Assembly: GCA_047975545.1 (NCBI GenBank)
Contig: JBKEDS010000035.1
Location: 1-36,525, forward strand
DNA from: JBKEDS01 sp047975545
GTDB lineage: Bacteria; Bacteroidota; Bacteroidia; Flavobacteriales; Flavobacteriaceae
Direction: 5' to 3'
DNA: 36,525 nt
The position numbers and the translations under genes are program-made. Shown here in pieces: positions 23,635-32,595 of this stretch (position 1 is the stretch's first letter; the number at the start of each line of letters is the position of its first letter). Below the pieces are notes generated by a model. The model was given only the letters and a program-made list of their open reading frames with translations. It was not told the origin of the DNA and ran no database searches.

Positions 23635-24012
23635 TTAAAACGGCAAATCATCGTTATCGTCTTCGTTTAAATTGCCTGCCGGCTCAAAGGCGTCGGCCGG
23701 TGGTACGGGAGGGATGTTGCCTTGGGCGGCTTCGGCTTGTAGGGCTTCAATGCGCCAACCTTGTATGGAGTTAAAATATTTGGTTTCGCCTTGCGGGTTA
23801 ACCCATTCTCTTCCTCGTAAATTAATACTGATTTTTACTTGTTGGCCTGCGTTAAAATTGTCCAACAAATCTACCTTGTCCTGTACAAATTCCACCATGA
23901 TATGCTGTGGGTACTGCTCCTCGGTGGTTACCACGATTTCTCTTTTTCTAAACCCGTTAGCACCAAAGGTTTGCGTGTCGCCAATTACTTTTACTCTTCC
24001 TTGAACTTCCAT
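23635..24012 (-). CDS. DUF3127 protein with SSB-like acidic C terminus
   Basis: 125 residues. The DUF3127 region (about 1-90; GRVKVIGDTQTFGANGFRKR, the VEFVQDKVDLLDNF segment, LRGREWVNPQGETKYFNSIQ) is beta-rich and likely an OB fold. A Pro/Ala linker leads to a C-terminal tip NEDDNDDLPF that strongly resembles the SSB tail (DDDIPF), the docking site for repair and replication proteins. The family is restricted to Bacteroidota and its function is not established; a nucleic-acid-binding, SSB-like role is inferred. It has the best promoter match in the window and its own terminator. Confidence 0.85.
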   Translation of the reverse strand: MEVQGRVKVIGDTQTFGANGFRKREIVVTTEEQYPQHIMVEFVQDKVDLLDNFNAGQQVKISINLRGREWVNPQGETKYFNSIQGWRIEALQAEAAQGNIPPVPPADAFEPAGNLNEDDNDDLPF

Positions 24013-24040
24013 TTATTTTGTTTCTTATAATTTGTGCCTA

Positions 24041-24069
24041 CAAAAATAGGGATTCTAACTTGTAACAAA
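24041..24069 (-). promoter_or_regulatory. Promoter of the DUF3127 gene
   Basis: On the minus strand TTTG (24066-24069), a 17-bp spacer and TATTTTTG (24041-24048) match the Flavobacterium TTG-N17-23-TAnnTTTG promoter. The box ends 28 bp before the start codon. Confidence 0.65.
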
Positions 24070-24141
24070 AAACCATTTTACTAACAACTTAAACAATAAT
24101 ATTAACAGATTTGCATTATATTACAAGCCTAATTAAATGTA

Positions 24142-25293
24142 ATGCTTACTAAGTACAACAACGCTTTACGGTGGATTATTGTAGCAGTTTCGTTTGCTAT
24201 TGTATCGTTAATTCTTTGGAAAACATACCAATTTTTTCAACATTTTAAAGAAGAAGAGCGCACAAAAATGGAAAACTGGTCGTTCGCCCAAACCGATTTG
24301 ATAAATCCGGACACCAACGACAACTTGGATCTTACACTAAAAATACTAAACAGCAACAAAACCACACCCATGCTGGTAATTAATCAGGATGGAAGCCTTT
24401 ACAGCTATAACAACGTAGACGAATCCAAGCTAAACGATTCTTTATACATTAATAGGTTAATCTTAAAATTTAAAAAAGAAAACCAGCCTATTCCCATTAA
24501 ATTTGGCAACGAAGTTTTAAGTACTATATACTATGGCAATTCACCTTTACTAAACAAGCTAAGCTATTATCCTTTGGCTTTACTACTTATTGTTTTTTTA
24601 TTCGGTGCCGTAATTTTCTTCTTTTACCGAAGTACCAAAAATGCCACCCAAAACAAATTGTGGTCGGGCATGGCCAAGGAAACCGCCCACCAAATAGGCA
24701 CACCGCTATCGTCGTTAATCGGGTGGGCCGAAATTTTAAAAACCGAAAACGTAAACCCGGCCTATATTGCCGAAATTGAAAAAGATATAGACCGCCTGAA
24801 AATTATAACCGAGCGCTTTAGCAAAATAGGCTCGCTACCTACTTTGGAAACCGCCGATATTATTGAAGAAACCACAACAGCCTACGATTACTTAAAGGCA
24901 AGAGCATCCAACCTTATTGATTTTGAAATTATAGCTCCCAATGAAAAAATCCTCGTACCTTTAAACAAGCAATTGTACAGTTGGGTTATTGAAAACTTGG
25001 TAAAAAACGCCATTGATGCCATGAAAGGCCGCGGCCGGATTACCATTGAAATTTCGCAATTGGAAAACACCATAAAAGTAACCGTAACCGATACCGGAAA
25101 AGGCATTGCAAAAAAGGATTTCGATAGAATTTTCGACCCTGGTTACACCTCAAAAAAACGAGGTTGGGGATTGGGGCTATCGCTTACCAAGCGTATTGTT
25201 GAAGAGTTCCATAAGGGAAAAATAAAGGTTTTGGAATCGGAAATCGATAAAGGCACCAGCATACAAATAACGCTGCAAAGGGCAATTGTTTAG
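24142..25293 (+). CDS. Membrane sensor histidine kinase
   Basis: 383 residues. Helix 1 (about 11-27), an extracytoplasmic sensor region (about 30-140) without a recognised domain, and helix 2 (about 143-162). The kinase core follows, with phospho-acceptor H183 in KETAHQIGTPLSSLIGW, N box ENLVKNAIDAM (N289), G1 TDTGKGIA and G2 GWGLGL (341-346). The HQIGTPLSSLIGW H-box is the Bacteroidota variant. No response regulator gene is adjacent, so it is an orphan kinase whose partner is elsewhere. Two tandem copies of intergenic repeat A follow it. Confidence 0.9.
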   Translation: MLTKYNNALRWIIVAVSFAIVSLILWKTYQFFQHFKEEERTKMENWSFAQTDLINPDTNDNLDLTLKILNSNKTTPMLVINQDGSLYSYNNVDESKLNDSLYINRLILKFKKENQPIPIKFGNEVLSTIYYGNSPLLNKLSYYPLALLLIVFLFGAVIFFFYRSTKNATQNKLWSGMAKETAHQIGTPLSSLIGWAEILKTENVNPAYIAEIEKDIDRLKIITERFSKIGSLPTLETADIIEETTTAYDYLKARASNLIDFEIIAPNEKILVPLNKQLYSWVIENLVKNAIDAMKGRGRITIEISQLENTIKVTVTDTGKGIAKKDFDRIFDPGYTSKKRGWGLGLSLTKRIVEEFHKGKIKVLESEIDKGTSIQITLQRAIV

Positions 25294-25326
25294 TTAAAAA
25301 CAACTATATTGACCCTCTAAATTAAG

Positions 25327-25471
25327 CACGTGAAACCCTCATAAAGGGATTTAGTATCGCCAGATAATCGCCTCAACAAAAGAATATGGATAAAAGTGGA
25401 GAGCCGTTGGTTTTTGGTTATTTTTGCTAAATGCCTTAAAATGATAAAAATCAAACATTTAACTTAAATTT
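25327..25471 (+). repeat. Intergenic repeat family A, tandem copy 1
   Basis: Starts CACGTGAAACCCTCATAAAG, contains CGCCAGATAATCGCCTCAAC and GTTATTTTTGC, and ends AATCAAACATTTAACTTAAA. It is followed directly by copy 2. Same block order as the copy at 9237-9390. Confidence 0.75.
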
Positions 25472-25627
25472 TTTCATGTAAAACCCTCATTGAGGGCTTT
25501 AGCAAAGCCAAGATAAAGACCTCCACAAAAGGTCATGAATAAAAATAGCGGATAGTAATCTTTCGGTTTTTTTTGCCGTGTTATTTAAATAGCTTAAAAA
25601 TCAAACATTTAACTTGAATTTATTTGA
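25472..25627 (+). repeat. Intergenic repeat family A, tandem copy 2
   Basis: Starts TTCATGTAAAACCCTCATTG with the palindrome CCCTCATTGAGGG. It continues through GCAAAGCCAAGATAAAGACC and CTTTCGG, and ends AATCAAACATTTAACTTGAA a few bases before the ATG at 25628. Like the ald copy, it abuts a start codon. Confidence 0.75.
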
Positions 25628-25978
25628 ATGAAAAGGGAATTTATAACCATACAAACCCACAACCTAAACAACAACTGCCCCGAATGCTTTAGCAAAGAAG
25701 GCCTACAGCTAACGTTTAAGCAGGAAACCAAGGAAAATAAATTCTACAAGGCCATTACCCGTAATGTTACGCATACCCTTTTTTGTAATACTTGCAACAC
25801 CACGGCCTACCCGGTACAATGGACTGACGATATCGAGCGGGTTTTTAACTATCACCAAAAAGCCTTAACGCCGCTAAAACCTAAAACAACGTTTAAAACC
25901 CGTTTTTGGTTGGTATTACTAATAAGTTTGGCAGTAGTGGTGTTTTCTGCAATTTTTACTTATTATTTTAAGTCTTAG
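25628..25978 (+). CDS. Small zinc-ribbon protein with C-terminal membrane anchor
   Basis: 116 residues. Two CxxC pairs (C17-C20 in NNCPECFS and C53-C56 in LFCNTCNT) about 33 residues apart form a probable zinc ribbon on the cytosolic side. A single hydrophobic helix (about 92-112) near the C terminus anchors it to the membrane. I do not recognise the family. The start codon directly follows repeat A copy 2. Function unknown; a membrane-tethered binding domain is inferred. Confidence 0.7.
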   Translation: MKREFITIQTHNLNNNCPECFSKEGLQLTFKQETKENKFYKAITRNVTHTLFCNTCNTTAYPVQWTDDIERVFNYHQKALTPLKPKTTFKTRFWLVLLISLAVVVFSAIFTYYFKS

Positions 25979-26225
25979 CATATTTACGCTTTAGAGCAAA
26001 ATCAGGTCTAAAATTTCGTATAGTAAAAAAAACAAACGGCAACAACAGCAACACAAGAAATTTATTTTTTATTATCACCCAACCCCCTCGATTTGCCCGT
26101 GCGACAGTTTGGTCCATGGCTTTCAAATATGTACCACACATTTGCTTTTTAAAGTCATATCCTGTATATTACAGATACCAATGGGAGGCCAAGTATTAAT
26201 AAAAAGCATTCGTAACTAAACATCT

Positions 26226-26699
26226 ATGATACTAATAAAACTCTTAAAGCTAAATTTATTGATAATGTTTATTGCATTATCGTTTCAAAATTCAAATGCA
26301 CAATCTCATATTCAAAACGCAGCCATGACACATGCTCGTATGACCCAGCAAATGAATCATAACTTTTATATTATGCACCTTAATATGACTAACAACTCAG
26401 CAAGGAGTATAAAAAAAAACACAAAATCTATTAATAAACGGCTAAAGCACAACGACAAAACGATCGTAAAATACAGTAAAAAGCAATTAAGATTAAACCA
26501 AAAATTACAGGCTACGCAGGTTAGCGATACGAAGAAACGACAACGATTACATAAATGGATTGGTATTTACCAAAAAGCTATAGATGAAATAAATACGGAA
26601 AGCTCCGACCTAAAAACCTTACTGCAAAAACACGAAGACACTATGGTTAAAAAGCACCCAAAAAGTAAACACACCACTCATAAAAATCCCAAAGAGTAA
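26226..26699 (+). CDS. Small secreted helical protein, unknown
   Basis: 157 residues with a signal peptide (MILIKLLKLNLLIMFIALSF then QNSNAQ). The mature part is Met/Asn/His-rich at first (MTHARMTQQMNHNFYIMHLN) and then a strongly basic, probably coiled-coil helix rich in Lys and Gln. No cysteines and no family recognised. Codon use is more AT-rich than in neighbouring core genes, a weak sign of recent acquisition or a fast-evolving gene. It is convergent with serS. Confidence 0.6.
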   Translation: MILIKLLKLNLLIMFIALSFQNSNAQSHIQNAAMTHARMTQQMNHNFYIMHLNMTNNSARSIKKNTKSINKRLKHNDKTIVKYSKKQLRLNQKLQATQVSDTKKRQRLHKWIGIYQKAIDEINTESSDLKTLLQKHEDTMVKKHPKSKHTTHKNPKE

Positions 26700-26723
26700 T
26701 CAAAAGTCCTTAAACAAATAACG

Positions 26724-27995
26724 TTATTCAATAACCTCAAACCCGGTATAAGGGCGCAACACTTCGGGTATTACAATGCCGTTTTCGGTTTGGTAGTTTT
26801 CCAAAATTCCTGCCAAAACACGTGGTAATGCCAATGAGCTTCCGTTAAGGGTGTGCGCCAGTTCGTTTTTGCCCTCGCTGTTTTTAAAGCGCAGTTTTAG
26901 GCGGTTGGCCTGAAAGGTTTCAAAATTTGATACCGAAGAAATTTCCAACCAACGGTCCTGTGCGGTAGAAAACACCTCGAAATCGTAAGTTAGAGCCGAG
27001 GTAAAGCCCAAATCGCCCCCGCAAAGGCGCAATATACGGTACGGTAATTTTAATTCTTGCAGAATAGTTTTTACATGTGCCACCATACCATCTAAAGCCC
27101 GATATGAATTATCGGGGTGTTCAATACGTAAAATTTCAACCTTATCAAATTGGTGCAAACGGTTTAAGCCCCTAACGTGGGCACCGTAACTACCCGCTTC
27201 GCGACGAAAACAGGGCGTGTACCCGGTTATACCGATAGGCAGGTCGGTTTCGTTTAAAACCACATCCCTAAAAATATTGGTGGCGGGTACTTCGGCGGTT
27301 GGTATTAAATAGAGGTTGTCCCCGGTTACGTGGTACATTTGTCCTTCTTTGTCGGGCAATTGTCCTGTGCCAAAACCCGAAGCTTCGTTTACCAAATGCG
27401 GCAATTGGTACTCGGTATAGCCGGCAGCGGTATTTTTATCTAAAAAATAAGCTATCAAGGCGCGTTGCAGGCGTGCGCCCTTGCCTTTGTATACCGGAAA
27501 TCCGGCACCTGTTATTTTGTTGCCCAGCTCAAAATCGATAATATCGTATTTTTTGGCCAGTTCCCAGTGCGGTAGGGCGCCATCGAACAATTTGGGTATA
27601 TCGCCTTCACGGTACACTTCTTCGTTATCGGTGTCGGCAGTACCATTTGGCACAATGTCGTTGGGAATGTTGGGTATTTTGTAAAGCAACTGATTTAGCG
27701 CTTCAACTTTATTGTTTAGGGCATCGGTAAGCTGCTTTGAAGTTTCTTTCAACTCGCCGGTTTGCGCCTTTAGGGCATTAGCTTTTTGGGTTTCGCCCGA
27801 TTTGTACAAGTTTCCTATTTCTTTTGAAAGCGTATTGGATTCGGCCAAGGTATTGTCCAACTCCGTTTGTAGTTTTCGGCGTTCTTCATCTAAAGCAATT
27901 ACCGTGTTAATCATGGCGTTGGCATCGATGTTTCGTTTTGCCAATCGATTAACAACTAAGGCTTTGTTTTCTCTAATAAAGGGAACTTGTAACAT
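26724..27995 (-). CDS. serS: Seryl-tRNA synthetase
   Basis: 423 residues, the standard length. An N-terminal helical-hairpin tRNA-binding arm (about 30-105) precedes the class II catalytic core. Motifs: YLIPTAEVPATN, motif 2 PCFRREAGSYG, the EILRIEHPDNS segment and motif 3 NGSSLALPRVLAGILENYQ. It charges tRNA-Ser and tRNA-Sec-type substrates with serine. ribF lies 66 bp upstream on the same strand; a -7 box in the gap suggests serS also has its own promoter. Confidence 0.96.
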   Translation of the reverse strand: MLQVPFIRENKALVVNRLAKRNIDANAMINTVIALDEERRKLQTELDNTLAESNTLSKEIGNLYKSGETQKANALKAQTGELKETSKQLTDALNNKVEALNQLLYKIPNIPNDIVPNGTADTDNEEVYREGDIPKLFDGALPHWELAKKYDIIDFELGNKITGAGFPVYKGKGARLQRALIAYFLDKNTAAGYTEYQLPHLVNEASGFGTGQLPDKEGQMYHVTGDNLYLIPTAEVPATNIFRDVVLNETDLPIGITGYTPCFRREAGSYGAHVRGLNRLHQFDKVEILRIEHPDNSYRALDGMVAHVKTILQELKLPYRILRLCGGDLGFTSALTYDFEVFSTAQDRWLEISSVSNFETFQANRLKLRFKNSEGKNELAHTLNGSSLALPRVLAGILENYQTENGIVIPEVLRPYTGFEVIE

Positions 27996-28014
27996 GGTTT
28001 TAAAATTTAAGCGA

Positions 28015-28022
28015 CAAATTTA
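28015..28022 (-). promoter_or_regulatory. -7 box upstream of serS
   Basis: TAAATTTG on the minus strand fits TAnnTTTG and lies 20 bp before the serS ATG. No good -33 element is seen. Confidence 0.35.
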
Positions 28023-28061
28023 ATGAAAAGACTTTTTAAAGTGGTTTTCAAGATGAAAATA

Positions 28062-29000
28062 TTATTGAAACCCCTGTTGCTTAATATAGCTAAGCGCCGT
28101 TTCTTTATCGCTTTGCAACTGGGTTTTTAGGGCTTCAACCGAACTAAATTTTTGTTCGTCCCGTAAACGGTGTAATACTTCAACTGTTATGGATTTGTTG
28201 TAAATATCGTTGTTGAAATTGAAAAAATGTACTTCAACAGTTTCGGTTTTGCCATTAACGGTAGGGTTTGTGCCTATGTTCATCATGCCGTAAACCCAAG
28301 CGCCGTTAATAGTAGCACGAACCACGTAAGCACCGTGTTTTGGTATTAGTTTGTAATTTTCCCTTATTTCAATATTAGCGGTGGGGAAACCTATTTTTTT
28401 TCCTAATGATTTGCCTTTAACAACAGTACCGGATAGCATAAAACAATACCCAAGGTAGGCGTTTGCCTTTTCTATTTCGCCTTGGCTTAATGCTTCCCTT
28501 ATTTTTGTGGAGCTTACCGCTACTTCGTCAATATCCTGAGCGGGAATTTCTTCTACCGTAAACCCGTAAAGGTTGCCGTAGTGTTTTAAATCGTTTATAT
28601 TGGCATTTCGGTTTCGCCCAAACCTATGGTCGTAACCAATAATAATTTTTTTGGCATTTAGGGTGTCTACCAAAACTTGTTTTACGAAATCCTCGGCCGA
28701 AAGTCGCGAAAATGCTTTTGTAAAGGTTTTTACAAGCAAAAAATCAAGCCCCAAACCTTCCAAAATAGTACGGCGTTCGGTTATGGTGTTAATCAGTTTT
28801 ATATTGGTATCCTTTTGCAGTACCATACGTGGATGGGGAAAAAAAGTAAGTACAACGGAACGTAAATCATCATCTTGCCCTGTTTTAACCAATCGTTTTA
28901 TAATTTTTTGATGGCCAATGTGTACACCGTCGAAAGTCCCGATGGTTACTACCGTTGGGGCAGCAGCATTATAATTGGTTATGTTTTTAATTTCAGCCAT
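28062..29000 (-). CDS. ribF: Bifunctional riboflavin kinase / FAD synthetase
   Basis: 312 residues. The N-terminal FAD synthetase (adenylyltransferase) domain has GTFDGVHIGH (21-30) and the IIGYDHRFGRNRNAN and VSSTKIREAL motifs. The C-terminal riboflavin kinase domain has KGKSLGKKIGFPTANI and the NIGTNPTV...VEVHFFNF segments. It converts riboflavin to FMN and FAD in the cytosol. It is divergent from the metalloprotease gene and followed by serS. Confidence 0.95.
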   Translation of the reverse strand: MAEIKNITNYNAAAPTVVTIGTFDGVHIGHQKIIKRLVKTGQDDDLRSVVLTFFPHPRMVLQKDTNIKLINTITERRTILEGLGLDFLLVKTFTKAFSRLSAEDFVKQVLVDTLNAKKIIIGYDHRFGRNRNANINDLKHYGNLYGFTVEEIPAQDIDEVAVSSTKIREALSQGEIEKANAYLGYCFMLSGTVVKGKSLGKKIGFPTANIEIRENYKLIPKHGAYVVRATINGAWVYGMMNIGTNPTVNGKTETVEVHFFNFNNDIYNKSITVEVLHRLRDEQKFSSVEALKTQLQSDKETALSYIKQQGFQ

Positions 29001-29021
29001 TAAACGTTTAAATAAAAAAGT

Positions 29022-29029
29022 TAGATTTG
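29022..29029 (+). promoter_or_regulatory. -7 box upstream of the metalloprotease gene
   Basis: TAGATTTG matches TAnnTTTG, 35 bp before the ATG at 29064, in the divergent gap with ribF. No matching -33 TTG. Confidence 0.4.
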
Positions 29030-29063
29030 TTACCGTTAGCCATTAAAAAATGCCCTGTAAATT

Positions 29064-32063
29064 ATGAAAGCAAAGCTACATTATGTTTTATCAATAACAA
29101 TGGTTTTGTGCTTCTTTTCTGTTTTTGCCCAAAATCCGTCTTGGAAAAAATTAGATAAGGTTTCAAGCACGAAACCCATCGCCCATTTAAATATTGATAT
29201 TTCGAAGGCTTATTTTTACACCCTTGATTTTTCAAACTTACAACAGCGTATTGCCAAAACATCCCAAAATTTAAAGGAGGCTTCAACTTATATTAATGTT
29301 CCCGCCCAAAACGGAACCTTACAGGCTTTTAATATTTGGGAAACGCCTGTTTTTTCTGAAACATTGGCCTTAAAATATCCCGATATAAAATCGTACACGG
29401 GCTTTGCTACCGATAATTCCGGGGCAAGATTGCGTATGAGCATATCGCCCAACGGCGTGGAAACCATGATAACCTATCCCGATGGGCTTACCATATTTAT
29501 GCAGCCTGTAACAAAGGGAGCGACCGAGTACGTAGCTTACGAAAGACCAAAAAAAAGTAAATTAAACGGTACTTTTAAATGTAAAACCATAGAGGCTTTA
29601 AAGGCTTACGATAAAACAAATAAAATTAGAAAAACGACTTTAAACGAAGGCGGTGCCAACAACCAAACCCTTCAAAAATTTAGGATAGCTATTTCCACCA
29701 CGGCCGAATACACCGCCTACCATTATGTTAGCGACCCTATTGCCGATGCTTTGGCCGCTATTAATACCACGCTTAGTCGTGTAAACGAAATTTTTGAGGC
29801 CGATATGGCCATACGCTTCGAACTTGTCGATGCCCCCCAATTAATTTACACCAATGCCAGTACCGACCCTTATTCCAACGCTTCCGTGGGCGTGGACGGC
29901 GCTTGGAGCAGTGAGCTACAAAATACTTTAACCAACGAAATTGGCAATGCGGCTTACGACATCGGGCACCTGTTTGGGGCTTCGGGCGGCGGCGGCAATG
30001 CCGGGTGCATTGGCTGTGTTTGTGTCGATAACGAAAAGGGAAGCGGCTACACCTCGCCCGCCGATAGCTCACCCGAAGGCGATAGCTTCGATATTGATTT
30101 TGTAGCCCACGAAATTGGCCATCAAATGGGCGCCAACCACACTTTTGCTTTTGAAAACGAAGGTGAAGGCGTAAGCTCCGAACCCGGGAGCGGTACTACC
30201 ATTATGGGGTACGCAGGCTTGGAAGGCAGCAATAATGTTGCGTTGTTTAGCGATGTTTATTTTCATTACCACAGCATTAAGCAAATATTGGATAATTTAG
30301 AAACCAAAAATTGCCAAACTACCGAGGTAATTGCTAATAGCCCACCACTTGCAAATGCCGGATACGATTATTATATTCCGGCAGGAACAGCTTATATCTT
30401 AAAAGGTAGCGCCACCGATGCCAATAGTACCGATAACCTTACCTATTGTTGGGAACAAATTGATAGCGGCACGACCAATTACCTGAATTTTGGCCCGGAT
30501 TTAGCTACGGGACCCACCAACCGTTCGTTGCCCCCCAGTAGCGCCCCAAATCGGTATATACCAAAATTTAGTAGTGTTTTGGCGGGCAAAACCACCCAAA
30601 CCAATCCTACTTTGGGGAGCGATTGGGAAACCGTATCAACCGTGGCAAGAACCCTTAACTGGGCATTGACCGTAAGGGATAGAACGCCCGATAATGCCAC
30701 CGGGGCGCAAACCAGTTTCGATACCATGAGGGTTATTGTTGAAAATGTTGCCCCCTTTACCGTTAACAACCCCGTATCGTGGGCGCAGGGCAGTACCGTA
30801 GCCATAACTTGGAATGTTGGCGAAACCGCCAACAACAGTATAAATTGCCAAAATGTAAGCATAAAATTATCGGTCGATGGCGGGGCTACGTTTACCACTA
30901 TAACGGCAAGCACGCCCAATAACGGCAGTTACAATTATACCGTACCCGCAACTATTACCGACACCGATACGGCCCGAGTTTTAATTGAAGCCGTGGATAA
31001 TATTTTTTACGATGTGTCGGATTTCGATTTTTCAATAAACACAAACCCCAATTTCTATATAACCGAAGAAACCCTAAGCCCCATAGGCTGCGGCGATACC
31101 AGTGCTACCTATACGTTTGAGTACGTAACCACAAACGGCTTTTCCGAAACCACAACATTTACCGCTTCCGGGCAACCATCGGGCGCTACCATTAGTTTTT
31201 CGCCAAGTAATTTAAGTAATTCGGGTACGGTTACAATAACTGTCGATAATTTGGAAAACACCGCTATTGGCGATTACACTATTACCGTAACGGGAACGGC
31301 TACAACCTTAACAAAAAACGAAGTGTTCGATTTTCCGTTCTATAACGGTATATGCGCCTCGGAAGCCAATACCGATTACGATACCAGTACCACATTGGTA
31401 CGGTTTAACACCATTAACCAAGCCTCCGAAAAACCAAGTGGGTATAGTAATTATACCGCAACAAGCACCGATATTAACCGCAAAAGCACCTATAATTTAA
31501 CCGTTAATGTAAATACCGACGGCCCTTACGACACCGTAACCATAGTGTGGATAGATTGGAACCAGAATTGTAGTTTCGATGCCGGGGAGGCTTACGACCT
31601 GGGTACGGCAACCGACGTTAACGATGGCCGTACCGGTAATTCGCCACTGTCGATAACCGTTCCCGATAATGCGGTTTTGGGCAGTACCATTATGCGGGTT
31701 TCTACAAAATACAGAGACGATGGCGTGCCAACCGCTTGCGAAAACGGGTTTAATGGTGAAGTTGAAGATTATACCCTTAACATAACGCCTACGGCATCGA
31801 TTGAAGAACATGGTTTTGAAAACTTGGCTATTTATCCAAATCCTAACAATGGCACCTTTACCATTAACCTTAACGGGGCTTTAAACAGGGATATAAACAC
31901 TAAGGTTTTTGATGTAAGGGGCAGACTTGTTTACCAAAAAACTTTTTCCAACTTAGGGGATTTCGCCCAAGAAATTATTTTAACCAACAAACAATCCGGC
32001 ATGTATATTTTACGTATTGACGATGGGCTTAAAACCGAGGTTAGAAAACTTGTTGTACGTTAG
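29064..32063 (+). CDS. Secreted reprolysin-type zinc metalloprotease with T9SS sorting domain
   Basis: 999 residues. Signal peptide (MKAKLHYVLSITMVLCFFSV then FAQ), a propeptide-like region to about 200, then a metzincin protease domain. The zinc motif HEIGHQMGANH (H349, H353, H359, E350) and the Met-turn TIMGYAG (M381) are intact. PKD/Ig-like modules follow (about 425-760), then a GEVED-type domain (WIDWNQNCSFDAGEAYDLG, NGEVEDYTL). A type A T9SS C-terminal sorting domain (about 926-999: IYPNPNNGTFTINL...SGMYILRID...KLVVR) ends the protein. It should be exported by the type IX system and released or anchored at the surface as a protein-degrading enzyme. Substrate unknown. Confidence 0.9.
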   Translation: MKAKLHYVLSITMVLCFFSVFAQNPSWKKLDKVSSTKPIAHLNIDISKAYFYTLDFSNLQQRIAKTSQNLKEASTYINVPAQNGTLQAFNIWETPVFSETLALKYPDIKSYTGFATDNSGARLRMSISPNGVETMITYPDGLTIFMQPVTKGATEYVAYERPKKSKLNGTFKCKTIEALKAYDKTNKIRKTTLNEGGANNQTLQKFRIAISTTAEYTAYHYVSDPIADALAAINTTLSRVNEIFEADMAIRFELVDAPQLIYTNASTDPYSNASVGVDGAWSSELQNTLTNEIGNAAYDIGHLFGASGGGGNAGCIGCVCVDNEKGSGYTSPADSSPEGDSFDIDFVAHEIGHQMGANHTFAFENEGEGVSSEPGSGTTIMGYAGLEGSNNVALFSDVYFHYHSIKQILDNLETKNCQTTEVIANSPPLANAGYDYYIPAGTAYILKGSATDANSTDNLTYCWEQIDSGTTNYLNFGPDLATGPTNRSLPPSSAPNRYIPKFSSVLAGKTTQTNPTLGSDWETVSTVARTLNWALTVRDRTPDNATGAQTSFDTMRVIVENVAPFTVNNPVSWAQGSTVAITWNVGETANNSINCQNVSIKLSVDGGATFTTITASTPNNGSYNYTVPATITDTDTARVLIEAVDNIFYDVSDFDFSINTNPNFYITEETLSPIGCGDTSATYTFEYVTTNGFSETTTFTASGQPSGATISFSPSNLSNSGTVTITVDNLENTAIGDYTITVTGTATTLTKNEVFDFPFYNGICASEANTDYDTSTTLVRFNTINQASEKPSGYSNYTATSTDINRKSTYNLTVNVNTDGPYDTVTIVWIDWNQNCSFDAGEAYDLGTATDVNDGRTGNSPLSITVPDNAVLGSTIMRVSTKYRDDGVPTACENGFNGEVEDYTLNITPTASIEEHGFENLAIYPNPNNGTFTINLNGALNRDINTKVFDVRGRLVYQKTFSNLGDFAQEIILTNKQSGMYILRIDDGLKTEVRKLVVR

Positions 32064-32095
32064 ATTAATTAACTACCCTATTTAAAACTAAACCT

Positions 32096-32587
32096 ATGGG
32101 AATATTTGACTTTTTTAAGAAAAAAACCGAAAAAGAAAATACTAAACAACCCATTGATGAAGCTCAGAAAGCATTTATAGAATCGACTATTAATAACGCT
32201 GAAAGATTGGTTTCCAGTTTTAACGAAAAACTTGATAATGGATTAGATTATAGCATATCCAGTTTAGCTGTTTTGGATAATGACATTTTGAGCTTATTTT
32301 CTGAAAACAAAGATGATATGGACTCAGAAATGTTTGAGGATATAATTGCTCAAGCGGGTTCATATATTTTTGAAGTGGCAAGACGAAACTTCGGTGGTAA
32401 ATATTTTTGGTACGACCATTTAAACCAACCTATTTTAGTAACCGGGCAACCAGAATTTGAAGTTTCAATTTTAGCTTTTGACAAAGTAAAAGGCAGAATA
32501 GAAAATGGAAACGAAGACAATATTCCATTTTATTTTGCAGGTTATGTGGAAAGCGTTAAAAATAAACAATCGAGGATGATTGTATAA
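32096..32587 (+). CDS. Conserved hypothetical cytosolic protein
   Basis: 163 residues, no signal peptide or membrane helix. The N terminus MGIFDFFKKKTEKENTK is a short amphipathic start seen in many unrelated small proteins. A helical middle region (about 20-95) precedes a C-terminal beta-rich segment with GGKYFWYDHLNQPILVTGQP and an EVSILAFDKVKGRIENG block. I do not recognise the family; the layout would suit a small cytosolic adaptor or immunity-type protein, but nothing supports a specific role. Its AT content is higher than in the metalloprotease gene 32 bp upstream. Convergent with pth (8-bp gap). Confidence 0.65.
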   Translation: MGIFDFFKKKTEKENTKQPIDEAQKAFIESTINNAERLVSSFNEKLDNGLDYSISSLAVLDNDILSLFSENKDDMDSEMFEDIIAQAGSYIFEVARRNFGGKYFWYDHLNQPILVTGQPEFEVSILAFDKVKGRIENGNEDNIPFYFAGYVESVKNKQSRMIV

Positions 32588-32595
32588 TGCCAATT

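Noticed and set aside
24142..25293. A complete two-component system
   Set aside because: Only the kinase is present; neighbouring genes are not response regulators.
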